Source: Butyrivibrio sp. YAB3001 (GTDB lineage Bacteria; Bacillota; Clostridia; Lachnospirales; Lachnospiraceae). Taken from it: a stretch of DNA of 64,000 nucleotides. The position numbers and the translations under genes are program-made. Shown here piece after piece: positions 15,323 through 25,735 of this stretch. The stretch covers positions 1-64,000 of the forward strand of contig NZ_FOKR01000018.1 of the NCBI RefSeq assembly GCF_900112195.1, given 5' to 3'. A model generated the notes under the pieces. The model saw nothing but the letters and a program-made list of their open reading frames with translations. It searched no databases and was not told the origin of the DNA. Each line of letters opens with the position of its first letter. Position 1 is the stretch's first letter.

Positions 15323-16495
15323 TTACTGCAGAAGCTGCAATACCTGTGAAGGTCTCTCGTTTGCCTGTGCAAGCATCGATGTTCCTGCCTGTGAGAGAAC
15401 CTGCTGTGTTGAATAGAATGTCATTTCTTCTGCCATATCAACATCCATGATCCTTGAATATGCAGCCGTCATATTCTCAACGGAAATATCAAGGTTGCCT
15501 GCGGTATGCTCAAGTCTGTTCTGATATGAGCCGAGTCGGCTTCTGATACTGCTAATTTCTGAAATCGCATTCTTAATCTTATCCACTCCAAATCTTGCTT
15601 CATCACTACTTGGTGATACATCAAGGTTGTAGATTCCAAGGGTATTAAGGGATACTTTAGGGATTCTGATATCAAGCTTTTGTCCTTCATTTGCTCCTAC
15701 CTGCATAGTCATAGAACCAGTGGTGGTAAGATCAATATTGAGGTTCTCACTTAAATCCTTGTCTATTTTTATCTTTATGCTTTTTCCTGTACTGTCACTG
15801 ATAACAAGAACATCTTCCATACATTCCACGTTCATATTCTGGTTCATGTAATCAACGCCATCTCTTGTTATCGTAACATTTGCCGGATTTTGAATATCTA
15901 TTTTCTTTTTCTCAGCGCCTTTAGGCCCTATTTCTTCGTATGTTATATTAAGGCCTGATATTACATACTGGCCTTCTTCCATAACGTCAGAAAAACCAAT
16001 AACTTTGATTGCCGCATCGACATCTGTTTTTGCTGTAGCAGGATCATTTCCTACGGTTGCATAGCCTTTTAAGTCAAAGCTTCCATCCAAAAGATTCTGT
16101 CCGTTATACTGAGTTGTCTGAGCGATTCTCTCGATTTCATCTTTTAACTGTGTTATTTCAGACTGGATTACCTTTCTGTCATCATTTGTCAAAGAATCTG
16201 TACTAGCCTTTACTGCCAGCTCATTCATTCTCTGAAGAATCTCATGTACGGACGATAAAGAGCCATCTGCAATCTGTACAATTGAAATGCCGTCATTTGC
16301 AGAGTCATTTGCCACATTCATTCCCTCTATCTGGGCATTCATCCTTCTTGACATCGCAAGTCCTGATGGGTTATCCTTGGCATTTACTACTTTCATACCA
16401 CTTGATAATCTTGCAAGGGAATCTGACAATTTTGTATCTGTTCTTTTAAGCGCGTTATTAGCTATCATCGCTGAGACATTGTAGTTTACTCTCAT
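15323..16495 (-). CDS. fliC: flagellin
   Basis: 390 residues with both conserved flagellin ends. The N-terminus (MRVNYNVSAMIANNALKRTD, then LSSGMKVVNAKDNPSGLAMS) and the C-terminus (MTFYSTQQVLSQAGTSMLAQ, ending in LQLLQ) form the D0/D1 coiled coils of the filament. The central ~135-285 region is a variable surface domain. It has a strong AAGGAGG eight bases before the ATG and begins only ten bases after the 1048-residue protein gene, so the two are probably co-transcribed. It is followed by its chaperone gene fliS. Confidence 0.95.
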   Translation of the reverse strand: MRVNYNVSAMIANNALKRTDTKLSDSLARLSSGMKVVNAKDNPSGLAMSRRMNAQIEGMNVANDSANDGISIVQIADGSLSSVHEILQRMNELAVKASTDSLTNDDRKVIQSEITQLKDEIERIAQTTQYNGQNLLDGSFDLKGYATVGNDPATAKTDVDAAIKVIGFSDVMEEGQYVISGLNITYEEIGPKGAEKKKIDIQNPANVTITRDGVDYMNQNMNVECMEDVLVISDSTGKSIKIKIDKDLSENLNIDLTTTGSMTMQVGANEGQKLDIRIPKVSLNTLGIYNLDVSPSSDEARFGVDKIKNAISEISSIRSRLGSYQNRLEHTAGNLDISVENMTAAYSRIMDVDMAEEMTFYSTQQVLSQAGTSMLAQANERPSQVLQLLQ

Positions 16496-16505
16496 TTATA
16501 CCTCC

Positions 16506-19500
16506 TTAAAGCGCTTCTATAAACGCTTTTGCCATGGTCAGAAGCACTTTTGTGTCTGTAGTTTTTTTATTGCTGCCATCCGTGGCATTTGCATTAGTTT
16601 TCCCTACTGAGATAGGCTGTCTCTGCGCGTGGTAAAGGATTGCTATTTTATCCTGGGCTACACCATAATCCTTTAATTTCTCAGCCAAATTAACGCACAT
16701 TTTTGATCTAACGCTTTCCAGATATTCACTTTCTTCTGAGCTTTGGGCATTAGTTGTTGTAAGCATTCCACTAATGATTCCATTCTTTTCGTATAAGTTT
16801 GCTGTCAAAAGACCAAACTCATAAGTCTGAATACTGGCTTCCATCCTTGAATCCATGCTGTCATCACTTCTTAAGGTAATGTGCATGGTAATCTTTTCCC
16901 CGTCTATTTCTACCGGTACATCAAAACTTCCTTTATCTGAGCTCTGACTCATTATAGAAAGTCTTCTTTGCATAAGAGAAATTGCTCTGACGTCGATATA
17001 TGTATCGTCATCATTCATCAGAAGTTCACTAAGCTTATCGGAAATATTTTCCAGACTATCCTTATATACTTCCTCATAGTCATCTTCTCCAAGAGCATCC
17101 ACCAGCAATGACTGCTCTTTTGATATTTCCTTTTTGCTAAGCTGCTGTGCCTTATCCCAGATACTTCCGGATCTACGCTCTCTTCTATTGGAGATCATAG
17201 CTTCAAGGTTATTGAAATTCACTTCTATTCCAAGCGACCTTAATTCTTCTGCAGCCCCATCCGTATCCTTTGCAGCAATGTTCTCTCTTATGTACCTCAC
17301 CTGATTAGCATTATAGTCTTCATCGAGTTCCTTATCTTTTTCCTCTTCCTGAAGTTTCCTTGCAAGTTCCGGTAAAAGAGTACTCTCATCAGGTTTTGCC
17401 GCCATCAGTTTTTCGGGTTCAAGATTCTCATATACTATATCGGCTTGCGCACTGTAATACCTAAATGCTGAACTTATCTGTTCATCAATTTTTAATCCGA
17501 ATTCTTTATTTTCAACTGAAATTCCGCCAAAAGCATCATCAACTGTGTAATCCATACCTCTTTTTGCAGTTTTCTGAGTTCTTGTAGCCTGTAGCAAATT
17601 ACCCAATGTCATTTCAAGGCCAGTCTTTAAAACTGATCCGATTGCCTGGTAATCATTTGCCTTTATCGTTGAAAAAAGTCTGTAGATTCCAATAAATGCC
17701 TGCTTTTCTTTTTCAGTTATTTCTTTTTTGTGCTCAAGTTTATAAAGAAATCTCGAATATTTCTCTTCTCCTCTTGAATCGCGTTTACTTCCCCTGCCAT
17801 CTTTATTTGATTCATTCTCATTAAGATTTGCAGCAAGTTCATCTATTGTCATACCGAGAGGATTTTTCCCATTTCTTATAAGGTCAAGAACTGCCCCTGG
17901 CTTTAGCCTTTCAAGTGTTACTTTGAGCATCTGGTCCCAGGCTCTTACCTTTTCGAAATTATCTTTCTTTATCTCCATCTGATTGTAACCAAGGATTCTT
18001 ATTGCTCTTTTATTATCCTCAGTAACTTCCATATTTAGTTCTTTTAACAACTCATCAGCATTCCTGAATGCATCCTTTATATTATCTCCAAGGTCTGCCC
18101 TGGGCCTTGTCATCATAGTTTCATATTCTTGTCCGGCTCTTTGGTAATCAGCCACCATCTTCCTGGAATTATCGCTTATCTGTGACAATGGCGCTGTTTC
18201 CATCTCATCTAGCATTAAGCCTGTAATTCCTATAGGGCCATTACTGATTATTGAAACGCTGCTTATCGTTGCAGAAATAATATATTCTCTGTTCTGCGGT
18301 GTTACGCCGGTAATCTCGTCTATTGCATCTCCTGCTGCCTCATCCGAAGCCTGGCCTAAAATAGTCTTCAATGTTTCTATCAGCTTCTCCATTGGTTCTG
18401 TGTCAATGCTAAAACCACTGTCCAGAAGCTGTTTATTAGCTTCGGTTGTCATTCTGAGCCTTATTTCCTCGAGCTGAAGTCTCGCCTTTATAAACCTTGG
18501 CTCCTGCTCTGTAATTTCACATTCCAAAGGTAGCTTTGGGTTTTCTATATTTAACCTTGTCTGCTCAGAAAGGTTTCTAATATTTAGTTCTTTTTCCCCT
18601 TCAATGGCTGTTCTTATGTCATTATCGCTTATTTCTTCTACTGCCTTTTTGTAGTCAGATGCCTTTTCATAGTTGCTTCTGGGATCTGCAAGATCAGCAT
18701 TAGTTGCTTTTGTTCCATTCGCTATGGCTGCAGTTATAGCCTTCGCGCTTAATTCTTCTGATATAGGAAAATCGATGGCTTTTATCTCATGAGCTGCTTT
18801 CAATGATTTTGGAGTTAGAGGTATTCCCTGTTTAACAATCCATCTTGCTTCTTCTCTGACCTCATCATCTTTACTATCAAGGCCAGATTCATCTATTATC
18901 CTGCTTATCTGTTCATCAAGCTGCTCCCAGTTATAGCTGTCAGCTTTCTGAGCATAGTAACCGCCTGCATCCTGGGCATAATACCCCTTTCCTGCTATGT
19001 TTTGACCGTTAGTGCTGTGAGCAGCAAAATAAATATTTTCGATTGTAGGTCGCTGCTCATTAGTGACCATATATTTGATTGCACTGTCATCAAGATTATC
19101 TATCTCTGAAATTTCTTTGAATGCTATTCCGGCAGCCTTTACATTTTCTAAAGTCACAGGAACATCAGACTCATGAAAGTCATTAGACAGTTCTTTTGCA
19201 AAAGCCATGCTTCCCGTAATTTTTGCAAGTTTTTCAAGACTAAGATCATCATTGTATCCTGTGACCATAGTTCCTGCCTGCAATAAAACGCTTTTTATCT
19301 TATCGAGAATTGTAACAGTTTCTGCACTGTTGATAGTCTTTATATCAAAACCATCTTCAACAGCTTTTGCAAAATCCTCTTTTGACATGGTATTTGACAA
19401 CAGCGCCATATAATTGTGCTGAGTCATAACATCAGTATTCTCAGCCATTTCACGGATATCTTCTGCAGTTTTAGTATGGTCTGAATATGCCTCATTGCTA

Positions 19501-19652
19501 AAAAAACTTGAATCAAGCTGTATTGATACAGACTCAACATTTGCCTGCTTTGAACTAGCAGCTATTTCCCTTGAATATCTTGAATCTGTTCCAAGGGTAT
19601 TTAATGATTCTTCGTGCTTTCTGCTTGTTATAGTCTGAAAACTAATATTCAT
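16506..19652 (-). CDS. large flagellar-cluster protein, FliK-like C-terminus (DUF6240-type)
   Basis: 1048 residues, rich in Glu, Lys, Asp and Ser, with no signal peptide or membrane segment. The long helical, charged body is unrecognised beyond a memory of Lachnospiraceae proteins called DUF6240. Residues ~930-1015 (VPVEIDGEKITMHITLR, later TANLYEKNGIISGMLT) have the strand pattern of the C-terminal domain of FliK, the hook-length protein; this is inference. The gene ends ten bases before the flagellin start, supporting a flagellar role. GAGGT precedes its ATG. Confidence 0.6.
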   Translation of the reverse strand: MNISFQTITSRKHEESLNTLGTDSRYSREIAASSKQANVESVSIQLDSSFFSNEAYSDHTKTAEDIREMAENTDVMTQHNYMALLSNTMSKEDFAKAVEDGFDIKTINSAETVTILDKIKSVLLQAGTMVTGYNDDLSLEKLAKITGSMAFAKELSNDFHESDVPVTLENVKAAGIAFKEISEIDNLDDSAIKYMVTNEQRPTIENIYFAAHSTNGQNIAGKGYYAQDAGGYYAQKADSYNWEQLDEQISRIIDESGLDSKDDEVREEARWIVKQGIPLTPKSLKAAHEIKAIDFPISEELSAKAITAAIANGTKATNADLADPRSNYEKASDYKKAVEEISDNDIRTAIEGEKELNIRNLSEQTRLNIENPKLPLECEITEQEPRFIKARLQLEEIRLRMTTEANKQLLDSGFSIDTEPMEKLIETLKTILGQASDEAAGDAIDEITGVTPQNREYIISATISSVSIISNGPIGITGLMLDEMETAPLSQISDNSRKMVADYQRAGQEYETMMTRPRADLGDNIKDAFRNADELLKELNMEVTEDNKRAIRILGYNQMEIKKDNFEKVRAWDQMLKVTLERLKPGAVLDLIRNGKNPLGMTIDELAANLNENESNKDGRGSKRDSRGEEKYSRFLYKLEHKKEITEKEKQAFIGIYRLFSTIKANDYQAIGSVLKTGLEMTLGNLLQATRTQKTAKRGMDYTVDDAFGGISVENKEFGLKIDEQISSAFRYYSAQADIVYENLEPEKLMAAKPDESTLLPELARKLQEEEKDKELDEDYNANQVRYIRENIAAKDTDGAAEELRSLGIEVNFNNLEAMISNRRERRSGSIWDKAQQLSKKEISKEQSLLVDALGEDDYEEVYKDSLENISDKLSELLMNDDDTYIDVRAISLMQRRLSIMSQSSDKGSFDVPVEIDGEKITMHITLRSDDSMDSRMEASIQTYEFGLLTANLYEKNGIISGMLTTTNAQSSEESEYLESVRSKMCVNLAEKLKDYGVAQDKIAILYHAQRQPISVGKTNANATDGSNKKTTDTKVLLTMAKAFIEAL

Positions 19653-19713
19653 GGATTACCTCAAATGAATGTTTAAAAGCTGAATTAAATAGAATGTCGC
19701 CTGCCGGTCTTAT

Positions 19714-19748
19714 ACCAAAAAAGGTGATGAGTATCCACTCATCACCTT
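19714..19748 (-). terminator. terminator of the rsmA-glgB operon
   Basis: Perfect 12-bp arms AAGGTGATGAGT (19721-19732) and ACTCATCACCTT (19737-19748), followed on the minus strand by TTTTTTGG. It lies 34 bases past the glgB stop. Confidence 0.9.
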
Positions 19749-19782
19749 CTATTTCGGCTTATATATATAAAATCTTTAATTC

Positions 19783-21768
19783 TTACTTCTTTGTCTTTTT
19801 GGAAGTCTTCTTTACTGCTTTTTCTTTTTTTGCAGATGAAGACTGCTTCTCAGGCTTATTCTTAGGATTCTGGAATACGAATACTTCAGCGCCATATGGA
19901 GGAAGATCCATAGTTATACTGTAATCTTTGTAATCGCAAAGTCCTTTTACTGCAGTAATCTTGTCAGGAACATTACTTCCTATGCCACCATAGCACTTCT
20001 GTGCGCTGTCAAGTATCTTGGTATATGTACCCTCAAAAGGAACTCCTACCATAAATCCCTGTCTTTCAACAGGCGTCATGTTAAGAACAAAGAGGATATT
20101 GTCTTTGCCATTGATTGCTCTTCTGTAGAAGCTGTAGGTGCTGCGTTCCTTATCATCTGCATTTATCCATTCAAATCCGCCCCAGTCATTATCAACTTCA
20201 TATAGTGCCGGATATTTCCTGTAGATTTCAAGGAGTTTTCCTACATAATCCTTCATTCCTCTGTTCAGCTCATTTTCCAGGAGGAACCAGTCGAGTTCTC
20301 GCTTCTCGCTCCACTCTCTTTCCTGACCAAAGTCCTGTCCCATGAACAAAAGTTTTTTGCCTGAATGGCCAAACATATAAGTATATCCTACACGCAGATT
20401 AGCATACTTATCAATCTTGTATCCCGGCATCTTTTCAACCATTGAGCACTTAAGGTGAACAACTTCATCATGTGACAATGGCAGGATATAATTCTCAGCA
20501 TTATTGTAGCTCATGGCAAAGGTCATCATATAATGAGCTCCCTGCCTGAAATATGGATCAAGTTTCATGTATTCACAAAAATCATGCATCCATCCCATAT
20601 TCCATTTAAAAGCAAATCCCAATCCGTCTTCTTCCGGCGGTGCTGTTACCTTTGGCCATGCGGTTGACTCTTCTGCAATTGTAAGAACGTTTGGATATGT
20701 TCCTCTTATTACGCTATTAAAATGCTTAAAGAATTCAATGGCATCAAGGTTCTTATTATCACCATATTTATTCCTTACCCACTGACCTTCCTGCTTACCA
20801 TAATCAAGATATAGCATTGAGGCTACTGCATCAACTCTAAGTCCATCAATATGGAATTTTTTTATCCAGAAAAGAGCATTTGCAATAAGGAAGTCTTTTA
20901 CTTCAGGCTTTGCCAGGTTAAAGATCTTGGTTCCCCAGTCAGGATGCTCTCCTTTACGTGGGTCCGGATCTTCATAGATGCACTGTCCGTCAAAACAAGC
21001 AAGTCCAAATTCGTCAGGACAGAAATGTGCCGGTACCCAGTCAAGAATGATTCCAATATTATGCTCATGGAGCTTATTTACAAGATACATGAAATCTGTA
21101 GGTTCACCATATCTTGCAGTTGGCGCATAATATCCTGTTACCTGATATCCCCATGAACCATCAAATGGATGCTCTGCAATTCCAATCAGTTCTATATGGG
21201 TGTATTGCATTTCTTTCAAATATTCAACTATTCTGTCTGCGAACTGTCTGTAGGTATAAAAACCATCTTCAGTTCCGTCTGGATGTTTCATCCATGAACC
21301 GATATGACACTCATAGATAGCAAGTGGCTGACGATTTAAGTCTTTTCCCTTATGAGATTCATACCATTTTTCATCTGACCATGTAAAATCTGATAGATCA
21401 GTTGTCCTGGATGCATTACCGGGTCTTAGCTCGGCATAATTCGCATAAGGATCTGCTTTATATAGCTTTCTTCCGTCACTTGTAGTAATCAGATATTTAT
21501 AAAGACTTCCGATAGCAACTCCCGGAATAAAAATCGTCCAGATATTACCTGTCTTGGTACGTTTCATTTCACTGGCATTTTCATCCCAGTTATTAAAATC
21601 TCCAACCACATGAACATCAGCCGCATTCGGAGCCCACACAGCAAAAAAGTAACCCTTTTTGCCATTTTCTTCCGATGGATGAGCACCTAATTTTTCATAT
21701 ATCTCGTAATGTGTTCCCTGTCCAAATAAGTATTCATCATCTTCAGATATAAAAACTTTATGACCCAT
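19783..21768 (-). CDS. glgB: 1,4-alpha-glucan branching enzyme
   Basis: 661 residues of GH13 subfamily type GlgB. An N-terminal CBM48 domain (~25-110, FAVWAPNAADVHVVGDFNNW) precedes the catalytic barrel. The nucleophile is Asp313 in GLRVDAVA, the acid/base Glu366 in IAEEST, and the transition-state residues lie in LPLSHDEVVH. It makes alpha-1,6 branches during glycogen synthesis in the cytoplasm. An odd Lys/Ser-rich tail of about 25 residues (from ~637) ends the protein. No other glycogen gene is nearby; it instead follows the TPR/AAA-like protein gene by 31 bases and ends at a strong terminator. Confidence 0.95.
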   Translation of the reverse strand: MGHKVFISEDDEYLFGQGTHYEIYEKLGAHPSEENGKKGYFFAVWAPNAADVHVVGDFNNWDENASEMKRTKTGNIWTIFIPGVAIGSLYKYLITTSDGRKLYKADPYANYAELRPGNASRTTDLSDFTWSDEKWYESHKGKDLNRQPLAIYECHIGSWMKHPDGTEDGFYTYRQFADRIVEYLKEMQYTHIELIGIAEHPFDGSWGYQVTGYYAPTARYGEPTDFMYLVNKLHEHNIGIILDWVPAHFCPDEFGLACFDGQCIYEDPDPRKGEHPDWGTKIFNLAKPEVKDFLIANALFWIKKFHIDGLRVDAVASMLYLDYGKQEGQWVRNKYGDNKNLDAIEFFKHFNSVIRGTYPNVLTIAEESTAWPKVTAPPEEDGLGFAFKWNMGWMHDFCEYMKLDPYFRQGAHYMMTFAMSYNNAENYILPLSHDEVVHLKCSMVEKMPGYKIDKYANLRVGYTYMFGHSGKKLLFMGQDFGQEREWSEKRELDWFLLENELNRGMKDYVGKLLEIYRKYPALYEVDNDWGGFEWINADDKERSTYSFYRRAINGKDNILFVLNMTPVERQGFMVGVPFEGTYTKILDSAQKCYGGIGSNVPDKITAVKGLCDYKDYSITMDLPPYGAEVFVFQNPKNKPEKQSSSAKKEKAVKKTSKKTKK

Positions 21769-21799
21769 ACTTACCCCCTCTAGTGTATGTTTATATTTT

Positions 21800-24655
21800 T
21801 TAGTGCATAAAATCTTTTTCTCTAAGAATTACCATATCATTTTCATCATAGCGCTTATGAACTATGACGTCTACAAAATGAGAAACTGTTCGCTTCTCTG
21901 CATAATAGATTGCATCATCGATAATATCCTTGACTTCTGCAACGGTCACTTCATGATCAAGTGTCTGTCTCTCTGAAATTCTTGTGTGCAATGCCAAAAT
22001 TCCGAGATTATCAATCGCATACTCTTTTTCATATGCATATTGCTTAGCATAGGCAACAAGTGAATCATCATCAAGTGCTTCAATATCCACGCGAACATTA
22101 AAGCTTTGTTTTAAAGAAGGATTTCTTTCAAGGAACTTGTCCATGTCTTCCTTGGCATCTTCCATGACCAAAATAAGTCCCTTGTTCTCTTCCTGAAGAA
22201 TTCCTATAAGTTCAGTTACTGTATCCGGCTCAAGATCTGCTGCTCTTTGGATTATCAACGCACCATTTGCAAGCTTATCAAATATTCCCGAAGTGCTCTT
22301 TTTGTTCAAAGTATTAGCTGTAATCTTAGCTACTTTACCACTGAAATTAGAGTCTGATGCCTGTACAGCCTTTATAAGACCCTTTGCAAGATTAACTGTG
22401 CCAGCCCCCTCTTCACCAGTGACAATTGCATTGCCGGTAAACGCATCCATACTAAGATTATCTATAGCATTGATTATCTGGCGTCTTGATTTTTTATGGT
22501 GGATGTAAGGTCCAAACAGCTCCTTCTCTTCCGGAGTCATCGCCCTTACTCTCTCTTCAATTTCTCTGGTTCCAATATGCTTCTTTATAGAAGTGTCTGC
22601 ATTATTATCTGCTTGTGGTTTATTTTCTTCGTGCTTATGCTTTTTCTTCTTTTTATTCTTGGAATGTGATTTAGCAGCATCCGTTTCTGATACAGTTTCT
22701 TCGTCAGTCTTTTCAGCGCTGTTATTCTCAGGATTCTCAACTACCTGCTCTGTTGTATCCATGGCAGGCTCATTACTTGTCTCATCAGCCTTATCATCAC
22801 TCTGAGGCTCTGTAGTTTCCTCAACGACCTCTTCGTTAACCGGCTTTGTTTCCTCGACAAGTTCTTCTGCTATCGCCTCTTGAATAGTTTCCTCTGCCTG
22901 AACTGTCTCATCCTGAGCTTCAGCGTCTTGTACTGTATCCTCAGAAAGTGTATTATCCACATCTTCACTGCCCATTACATTGTCAACAGCTTCGCTAATG
23001 ATATCTTCTCTTTTAACTTCCCAGTTACCTCTTCCGGAAGCCTTATCATACTGTTCCTTTTTAAGGGCATCATCGATAGCTTTTTCTAATTTCTCCTGTA
23101 GACCGGCCTTAGTATTGACATCATAGTCAGAAAACATATTTCCTGTTTCATCTGCCACTCTGCGCTTAACGGCCTGTAACTGTTTTTCCTTCTGATCCTG
23201 CTTAAACTTTTCCCAGTTGGCCATGTATTCGTCAATACTTATCTGACCAGTTACCTGTTGTTCAACTTCTGGTTCTGGTTCAACAGCCATACTGATCTGT
23301 CCATCTGATTCCTGAGAAAGAATTTTCTCAAAATGAGACGGCATCTGATAACTTGCATTAGGATGGATAACAGCTCCGGGAACTTCTTCCTCCAATGGCT
23401 TTTCTTCATAGGTTCTGACTTCAAAGTAAGAACTTTCTGCGCCTGGATATGTTCCAACTGCAGCATCGCCCGTAAACACTTGTCTCTGCTCACTGTTATC
23501 TTCTGAATACTTAGCTTCTCCAAGAATCGGACCATTTCCGCCATACTTAATGTCAATTCCCATCTGAGGAGCAGATGGAATTTCAACAGTCTGAGTATCA
23601 AAAAATACTTCTGCCTTATCATCAGGAACTGTTTCCTCTGCAATTATATCTTTTAACCCCTGAGCCAAAGTTTCCTGAAGATTCATCGTGTTATATGCAC
23701 TGACATCAACCGATGGCTCTTTTATCTCATTGATATGCGGATAATCTATCTGTTCCTCGTACTGAACCTGCTCCGGATTCTGCTCGCTCTCTGGCACATA
23801 CTGACCGGTGGCATCAGTTTCATACTGAGGTTCAACATAGTTTTGGTAAGAAACTACATCCTGGTGTTGTTGCTCCTCATAACCATTATATTCACCTGCA
23901 TTATAGGCCCTTATTACTTCATCTGTAACAGGTGGCATCTCCTTTGTTGGCTGCTTATCACTATAAATAACCTGATCAGGCTCTACTACTTTAATTTCCT
24001 CCTGCTCAGGTTCCTGTGGGGCATCCATCATGCCACCGTTTCTATTTCTGTACCTTGAATATCTGTCCTGCTGTTCCGGCGTAAGTGGTTCATGAAGCGC
24101 CTTAAGTTCAAGGGCTTTCATAACGTATCTTCCCTCTCCGAACCACAGAAAGATCTCATCGCACTCTTCTATACATTCAGTTGTAAGTCCAACCCTGTGA
24201 TAAAGATAAGCAAGCTCATAAGCCCATCTTTCTCTATAATCATGTCTCTTAAATTCTTCAAGAACAGCTATTCGTTCTTCAAGACTTACATCCTGTGCCT
24301 CATATATTTTATATTGTAAAATAAATCTGCTGGAATCTCTCGGCGCTATCTTGGAATATTCTTTATAATACTCAACAGCCTGAACAAATTCTCCAAGCTT
24401 TAAGGATAGTTCACAAAGTGAATATACAATAGATCTGCCGGTCGGATGTTTGGCATACGCCATAACAAGTACATCCCGGCTCTCTTCATATCTACGATTT
24501 ATTTTATACAGATCGCTGATCTTGCATAGCATACTGACACTTCTGACTTTTTTCCAGTCTATCGTGTCCGCGATCTTAACAGCTTCGGCATATCTGCCAT
24601 CCCCAATCAAAGCCTTAATCTCATCGGCTCGAATTCTATATTCGACTTTATCCAA
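21800..24655 (-). CDS. TPR protein with disordered acidic middle and degenerate AAA-like domain
   Basis: 951 residues. Residues 1-210 are tetratricopeptide-like helices ([32 protein letters not shown]). About 215-690 is low-complexity and very rich in Glu, Gln, Thr and Val, ending in a [12 protein letters not shown] basic patch. Residues ~715-951 resemble a CbxX/CfqX-type AAA+ domain, but the P-loop reads GEEGAGTV where GxxGxGKT is expected, so nucleotide hydrolysis is unlikely. It lies between rsmA and glgB with short gaps. I do not recognise a function; a scaffold role is a guess. Confidence 0.6.
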   Translation of the reverse strand: MDKVEYRIRADEIKALIGDGRYAEAVKIADTIDWKKVRSVSMLCKISDLYKINRRYEESRDVLVMAYAKHPTGRSIVYSLCELSLKLGEFVQAVEYYKEYSKIAPRDSSRFILQYKIYEAQDVSLEERIAVLEEFKRHDYRERWAYELAYLYHRVGLTTECIEECDEIFLWFGEGRYVMKALELKALHEPLTPEQQDRYSRYRNRNGGMMDAPQEPEQEEIKVVEPDQVIYSDKQPTKEMPPVTDEVIRAYNAGEYNGYEEQQHQDVVSYQNYVEPQYETDATGQYVPESEQNPEQVQYEEQIDYPHINEIKEPSVDVSAYNTMNLQETLAQGLKDIIAEETVPDDKAEVFFDTQTVEIPSAPQMGIDIKYGGNGPILGEAKYSEDNSEQRQVFTGDAAVGTYPGAESSYFEVRTYEEKPLEEEVPGAVIHPNASYQMPSHFEKILSQESDGQISMAVEPEPEVEQQVTGQISIDEYMANWEKFKQDQKEKQLQAVKRRVADETGNMFSDYDVNTKAGLQEKLEKAIDDALKKEQYDKASGRGNWEVKREDIISEAVDNVMGSEDVDNTLSEDTVQDAEAQDETVQAEETIQEAIAEELVEETKPVNEEVVEETTEPQSDDKADETSNEPAMDTTEQVVENPENNSAEKTDEETVSETDAAKSHSKNKKKKKHKHEENKPQADNNADTSIKKHIGTREIEERVRAMTPEEKELFGPYIHHKKSRRQIINAIDNLSMDAFTGNAIVTGEEGAGTVNLAKGLIKAVQASDSNFSGKVAKITANTLNKKSTSGIFDKLANGALIIQRAADLEPDTVTELIGILQEENKGLILVMEDAKEDMDKFLERNPSLKQSFNVRVDIEALDDDSLVAYAKQYAYEKEYAIDNLGILALHTRISERQTLDHEVTVAEVKDIIDDAIYYAEKRTVSHFVDVIVHKRYDENDMVILREKDFMH

Positions 24656-24694
24656 AACCTTTACCTCTTTGGTACCGTTATACTACATATAGTG

Positions 24695-25573
24695 TTAGTT
24701 TATCATAGCGTTACTGCTTTGTAAAATATCCGAAAGCCTTGCAAACTGCTCTAAACTCAGAATTTCCCCACGGGCTTTCTCATCAATTCCCATTTTTACT
24801 AGTGCATCCTGAACCTGCTGTCTTGAAACCCTAAGAGATGGGTTATTTGAAAGAGAATTTGATAATGTTTTTCTTCTCTGATTGAATGATGTACGAATAA
24901 TCTCAAACATATATTTCTCATCATTCACCTTAACAGCCGGCTCACTAAATCTGTTTAGCTTAACAACAGCTGAGCCCACTCCCGGCTGAGGAATAAAGCT
25001 GCTCGGCGGAACATCCATAACAGCCTCGGCTTCTGCATAATATCCAACTGCCAAAGAAAGTGAACCATAATCTTTATTTCCGGGCCCCATTACCATCCTA
25101 TCAGCCACTTCTTTTTGCACCATAACTGTAATACTCTCAATCGGTGCACCACCTTCAAACAGCTTCATGATGATAGGCGTTGTAATATAGTAAGGAAGAT
25201 TTGCAACTACTTTTATAGGCTTATTATCATTGTATTCCTTCACTATTTCCGCGATATCAACCTTCAAGACATCCTCATTTATTACAGTAACATTTGTGTA
25301 TTCTGAAAGAGTGTCTGCCAGTACCGGAATAAGTGTCTTATCAATTTCTACAGCTACAACTCTCCCTGCCGCCTCTGCAAGATACTGTGTCAGACTTCCG
25401 ATTCCGGGACCAATCTCAAGGACACAGTCATTATCAGTAATATTCGCTGCGCTTACTATTCCATCCAGTACATTACTGTCTATTAAAAAGTTCTGGCCAA
25501 ATTTTTTCTTGGCGCTCATTCCATACTTAGCAAGTACTTCTTTTGTTCGCGCACTATTTCCAAGATATGCCAT
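24695..25573 (-). CDS. rsmA: 16S rRNA dimethyladenosine transferase
   Basis: 292 residues of the KsgA/RsmA family, which dimethylates two adjacent adenines in the 3' terminal helix of 16S rRNA using S-adenosylmethionine. The SAM-binding motif I VLEIGPGIGSLTQYL is at 51-65, and the adenine-binding motif IV NLPYYI at 125-130. The C-terminal helical domain holds the family signature FNQRRKTLSNSL. It heads the rsmA - TPR/AAA - glgB group. TatD lies upstream at 25736, as is common in Firmicutes. Confidence 0.96.
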   Translation of the reverse strand: MAYLGNSARTKEVLAKYGMSAKKKFGQNFLIDSNVLDGIVSAANITDNDCVLEIGPGIGSLTQYLAEAAGRVVAVEIDKTLIPVLADTLSEYTNVTVINEDVLKVDIAEIVKEYNDNKPIKVVANLPYYITTPIIMKLFEGGAPIESITVMVQKEVADRMVMGPGNKDYGSLSLAVGYYAEAEAVMDVPPSSFIPQPGVGSAVVKLNRFSEPAVKVNDEKYMFEIIRTSFNQRRKTLSNSLSNNPSLRVSRQQVQDALVKMGIDEKARGEILSLEQFARLSDILQSSNAMIN

Positions 25574-25735
25574 TATATCCTCCGTTCGATTTCTTATAAA
25601 AAACCGGAATTATCTATGTTATCTTTTTCAACTAAATTACATTATATATTAGTATCTATAATCTAATGTTTAAAAGTAATTTAAATCGTTAAGTTAAAAT
25701 AAATCTTTTTATTGATAAATCACATATATCATTTA

